Source: Bacillota bacterium (GTDB lineage: Bacteria; Bacillota; Clostridia; Lachnospirales; Lachnospiraceae). From it: a DNA stretch of 6,672 nucleotides. Shown piece by piece: positions 6,139 through 6,672 of the stretch. How positions within the stretch are numbered: the first letter of the stretch is position 1; each line of letters starts with the position of its first letter. The notes below the pieces were generated by a model. That model made no database searches. It saw only the letters and a program-made list of their open reading frames with translations, and was not told where the DNA came from. The DNA is taken from contig JAEWHR010000050.1 in NCBI GenBank assembly GCA_023387655.1, positions 1-6,672 on the forward strand. The letters are read 5' to 3'. A program made the position numbers and the translations under genes.

Positions 6139-6167
6139 ACTATAGCGTATTGATTTACAATAAAAAA
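6139..6167 (-). promoter_or_regulatory. Weak candidate internal promoter before uORF2
   Basis: TATAGT (6139-6144, minus strand) is a fair -10 box. The -35 position falls in the T run of the terminator (TTTTTT or TTTTTA), a poor match to TTGACA. If active, it would transcribe uORF2 and hflX independently of the terminator just upstream. Sequence alone does not settle this. Confidence 0.2.
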
Positions 6168-6197
6168 ACAGACAAAACCTAGATAGGCCTTTGTCTG
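6162..6197 (-). terminator. Strong intrinsic terminator or attenuator inside the hflX leader
   Basis: On the minus strand CAGACAAA (6190-6197) pairs with TTTGTCTG (6169-6176) over 8 bp. An inner CCT/AGG stem (6178-6180 with 6185-6187) closes on a 4-nt loop, and seven T residues follow (complement of 6162-6168). It lies about 275 bases upstream of hflX and between the two leader peptides. Since no other gene on this strand ends here, it most likely stops leader transcripts started at 6465, making it an attenuator for hflX. Without an antiterminator or readthrough, full hflX mRNA would not form from that promoter. Confidence 0.85.
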
Positions 6198-6262
6198 CTA
6201 ACATGCATTTTACGAAACAATATCATGAGTTAATTATCGTCTATTTCAATAAATACCATGCC

Positions 6263-6284
6263 ACTTAGAATAAAACCACTAAGT
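6263..6284 (-). other. Minor hairpin in the hflX leader
   Basis: ACTTAG and CTAAGT form a 6-bp stem with a 10-nt loop between the first leader hairpin and the strong terminator. It is weak and has no assigned role. Confidence 0.3.
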
Positions 6285-6350
6285 TAACATAGTAAATTAA
6301 ACCAACTTTATTTTTGACTAGAAGATCACTCATAGAAATGAAACATATTT

Positions 6351-6430
6351 GCCGTTTAAGCATAACAAAAAAGCCTTGTTCAGGTTCCCAAAACAAAATC
6401 TGCTTTTTTAATAAACTTATCTTAAACGAC
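6351..6430 (-). promoter_or_regulatory. Long hairpin built on uORF1, with U-run (candidate attenuator)
   Basis: On the minus strand GTCGTTTAAG (6421-6430), which includes the Arg-Leu-Arg codons of uORF1, pairs with CTTAAACGGC (6351-6360) over 10 bp with one G-U. Inside it AAAAAAGC (6402-6409) pairs with GCTTTTTT (6367-6374), with slight register freedom, and TTTGTT (6392-6397) pairs with AACAAG (6375-6380). The inner stem followed by the TTTTTT run looks like an intrinsic terminator. A ribosome on uORF1 would open the outer stem. Confidence 0.6.
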
Positions 6431-6440
6431 TAATAAACAT
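6417..6440 (-). CDS. Leader peptide MFISRLR (uORF1 of hflX)
   Basis: ATG at 6438-6440 leads seven codons ending in TAA at 6417-6419. AAGGAG (6448-6453) lies 7 nt upstream, and the predicted transcription start is about 25 bases before the ATG. The peptide ends in Arg-Leu-Arg, the +X+ arrest motif recognised by macrolide-bound ribosomes in several erm leader peptides. Its codons CGT TTA AGA make the 5' arm of the hairpin at 6351-6430. Stalling or termination here would change the folding of the downstream attenuator. It is too short for similarity searching; support comes from its signals, motif and position. Confidence 0.75.
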   Translation of the reverse strand: MFISRLR

Positions 6441-6471
6441 GTGTCTTCTCCTTTGTCACACTAATATAACT

Positions 6472-6500
6472 ACAATATCACATTGTAATTCTTCTGTCAA
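6472..6500 (-). promoter_or_regulatory. Main promoter of the hflX leader
   Basis: TTGACA (6495-6500), a perfect -35 box, is followed by a 17-bp spacer and TATTGT (6472-6477) with an extended TGA just upstream. Transcription should begin near 6465, leaving about 12 nt before the uORF1 Shine-Dalgarno. A 6-bp inverted repeat (TACAAT / ATTGTA, 6471-6487) straddles the -10 box and could be an operator. A weaker candidate, TTAAAG-17 bp-TATACT (6518-6546), lies just upstream. Confidence 0.8.
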
Positions 6501-6639
6501 ACAGGAAACGACTTAATAGTATAGTTCTGCTTCTTTATTTCTTTAACCTGAATTGTAAATTTAAACTCCACCCCTCATCCCCTGACCAGTAGAAGTTAGT
6601 CTTTCAAACTATATAGTGGAAGTAAGTCATTCAATCTTT

Positions 6640-6654
6640 TGGTATACTAGTATA
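6640..6654 (+). promoter_or_regulatory. Extended -10 and palindrome, probable promoter of a gene beyond the edge
   Basis: On the plus strand TGGTATACT (6640-6648) is an extended -10 element. It overlaps a perfect 12-bp palindrome, TATACTAGTATA (6643-6654), a plausible operator for a small dimeric repressor. No good -35 is seen. A second palindrome, ACTATATAGT (6608-6617), lies 36 bp upstream centre to centre. The regulated gene would start to the right of the window, divergent from hflX. Confidence 0.35.
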
Positions 6655-6672
6655 TATGATGCCGGTATTTGA

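Larger units (their letters stand above)
5888..6672. other. Long regulatory leader of hflX plus edge intergenic DNA
   Basis: No conventional gene lies here. On the minus strand, in order of transcription, it holds a promoter (6472-6500), a first leader peptide (6417-6440), a long hairpin with a U-run (6351-6430), a small hairpin (6263-6284), a strong terminator (6162-6197), a second leader peptide (6069-6098), switch arms (6054-6064, 6017-6032) and three further hairpins (5986-6007, 5958-5985, 5914-5929) before the hflX ribosome binding site. Beyond 6500 there is a G-rich patch (minus strand, 6568-6587), two palindromes (6608-6617 and 6643-6654) and a possible promoter for a plus-strand gene outside the window. 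Confidence 0.8.

Noticed and set aside
6243..6261. Possible third micro-ORF in the leader starting ATG GTA TTT on the minus strand
   Set aside because: The only Shine-Dalgarno-like bases abut the ATG, and the peptide lacks an arrest motif.
6203..6268. Plus-strand 21-codon frame starting MHFTKQ
   Set aside because: It has no ribosome binding site or promoter in that direction and lies antisense to the hflX leader.

Overview
The window is AT-rich DNA with strong AAGGAGG-type ribosome binding sites and U-tailed terminators. Together with the protein families present this suggests a low-GC Firmicute, most likely a clostridium of the Lachnospiraceae type (inference from style; no marker gene is present). 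Apart from the tail of a LysR-type regulator at the left edge, every complete gene lies on the minus strand.

Left to right: (1) the C-terminal tail of a LysR-type regulator on the plus strand (1-198); (2) a strong hairpin terminator between the convergent units (268-303); (3) a minus-strand operon read from 2468 down to 360, holding a hypoxanthine/uracil-type DNA glycosylase, an overlapping unrecognised 179-aa protein and an M42 metallopeptidase; (4) its presumed 5' leader, which contains about nine 18-bp tandem repeats (2515-2675); (5) an FAD-dependent oxidoreductase fused to a C-terminal Rieske [2Fe-2S] domain (2843-4291) with its own leader and terminator; (6) hflX, a ribosome-splitting GTPase (4586-5887), followed by a textbook terminator; (7) nearly 800 bases without a conventional gene upstream of hflX (5888-6672).

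The last region is the most interesting. Read on the minus strand it is an elaborate regulatory leader. A near-consensus promoter (TTGACA, 17 bp, TGA-TATTGT) is followed by a Shine-Dalgarno-led micro-ORF, MFISRLR, whose Arg-Leu-Arg codons form one arm of a long hairpin ending in a U-run. A strong intrinsic terminator follows. Next comes a second Shine-Dalgarno-led micro-ORF, MINSMRLRY, which matches the start of the macrolide-arrest leader peptide ErmDL (MTHSMRLRF...) position for position. Downstream of it are three segments that can pair in two mutually exclusive ways: 11 bp that leave the hflX ribosome binding site free, or 15 bp that bury the site and the start. Both peptides carry the Arg-X-Arg motif known to arrest macrolide-bound ribosomes, and HflX-family proteins are known to rescue antibiotic-stalled ribosomes. 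The inference is a two-stage, two-sensor, ribosome-stalling switch (transcriptional then translational) that turns on hflX when macrolide-like drugs bind ribosomes.

The start codons of three genes were moved from the longest possible ORF to internal ATGs with correctly placed ribosome binding sites: hflX to 5887, the Rieske oxidoreductase to 4291, the hypothetical gene to 1963.
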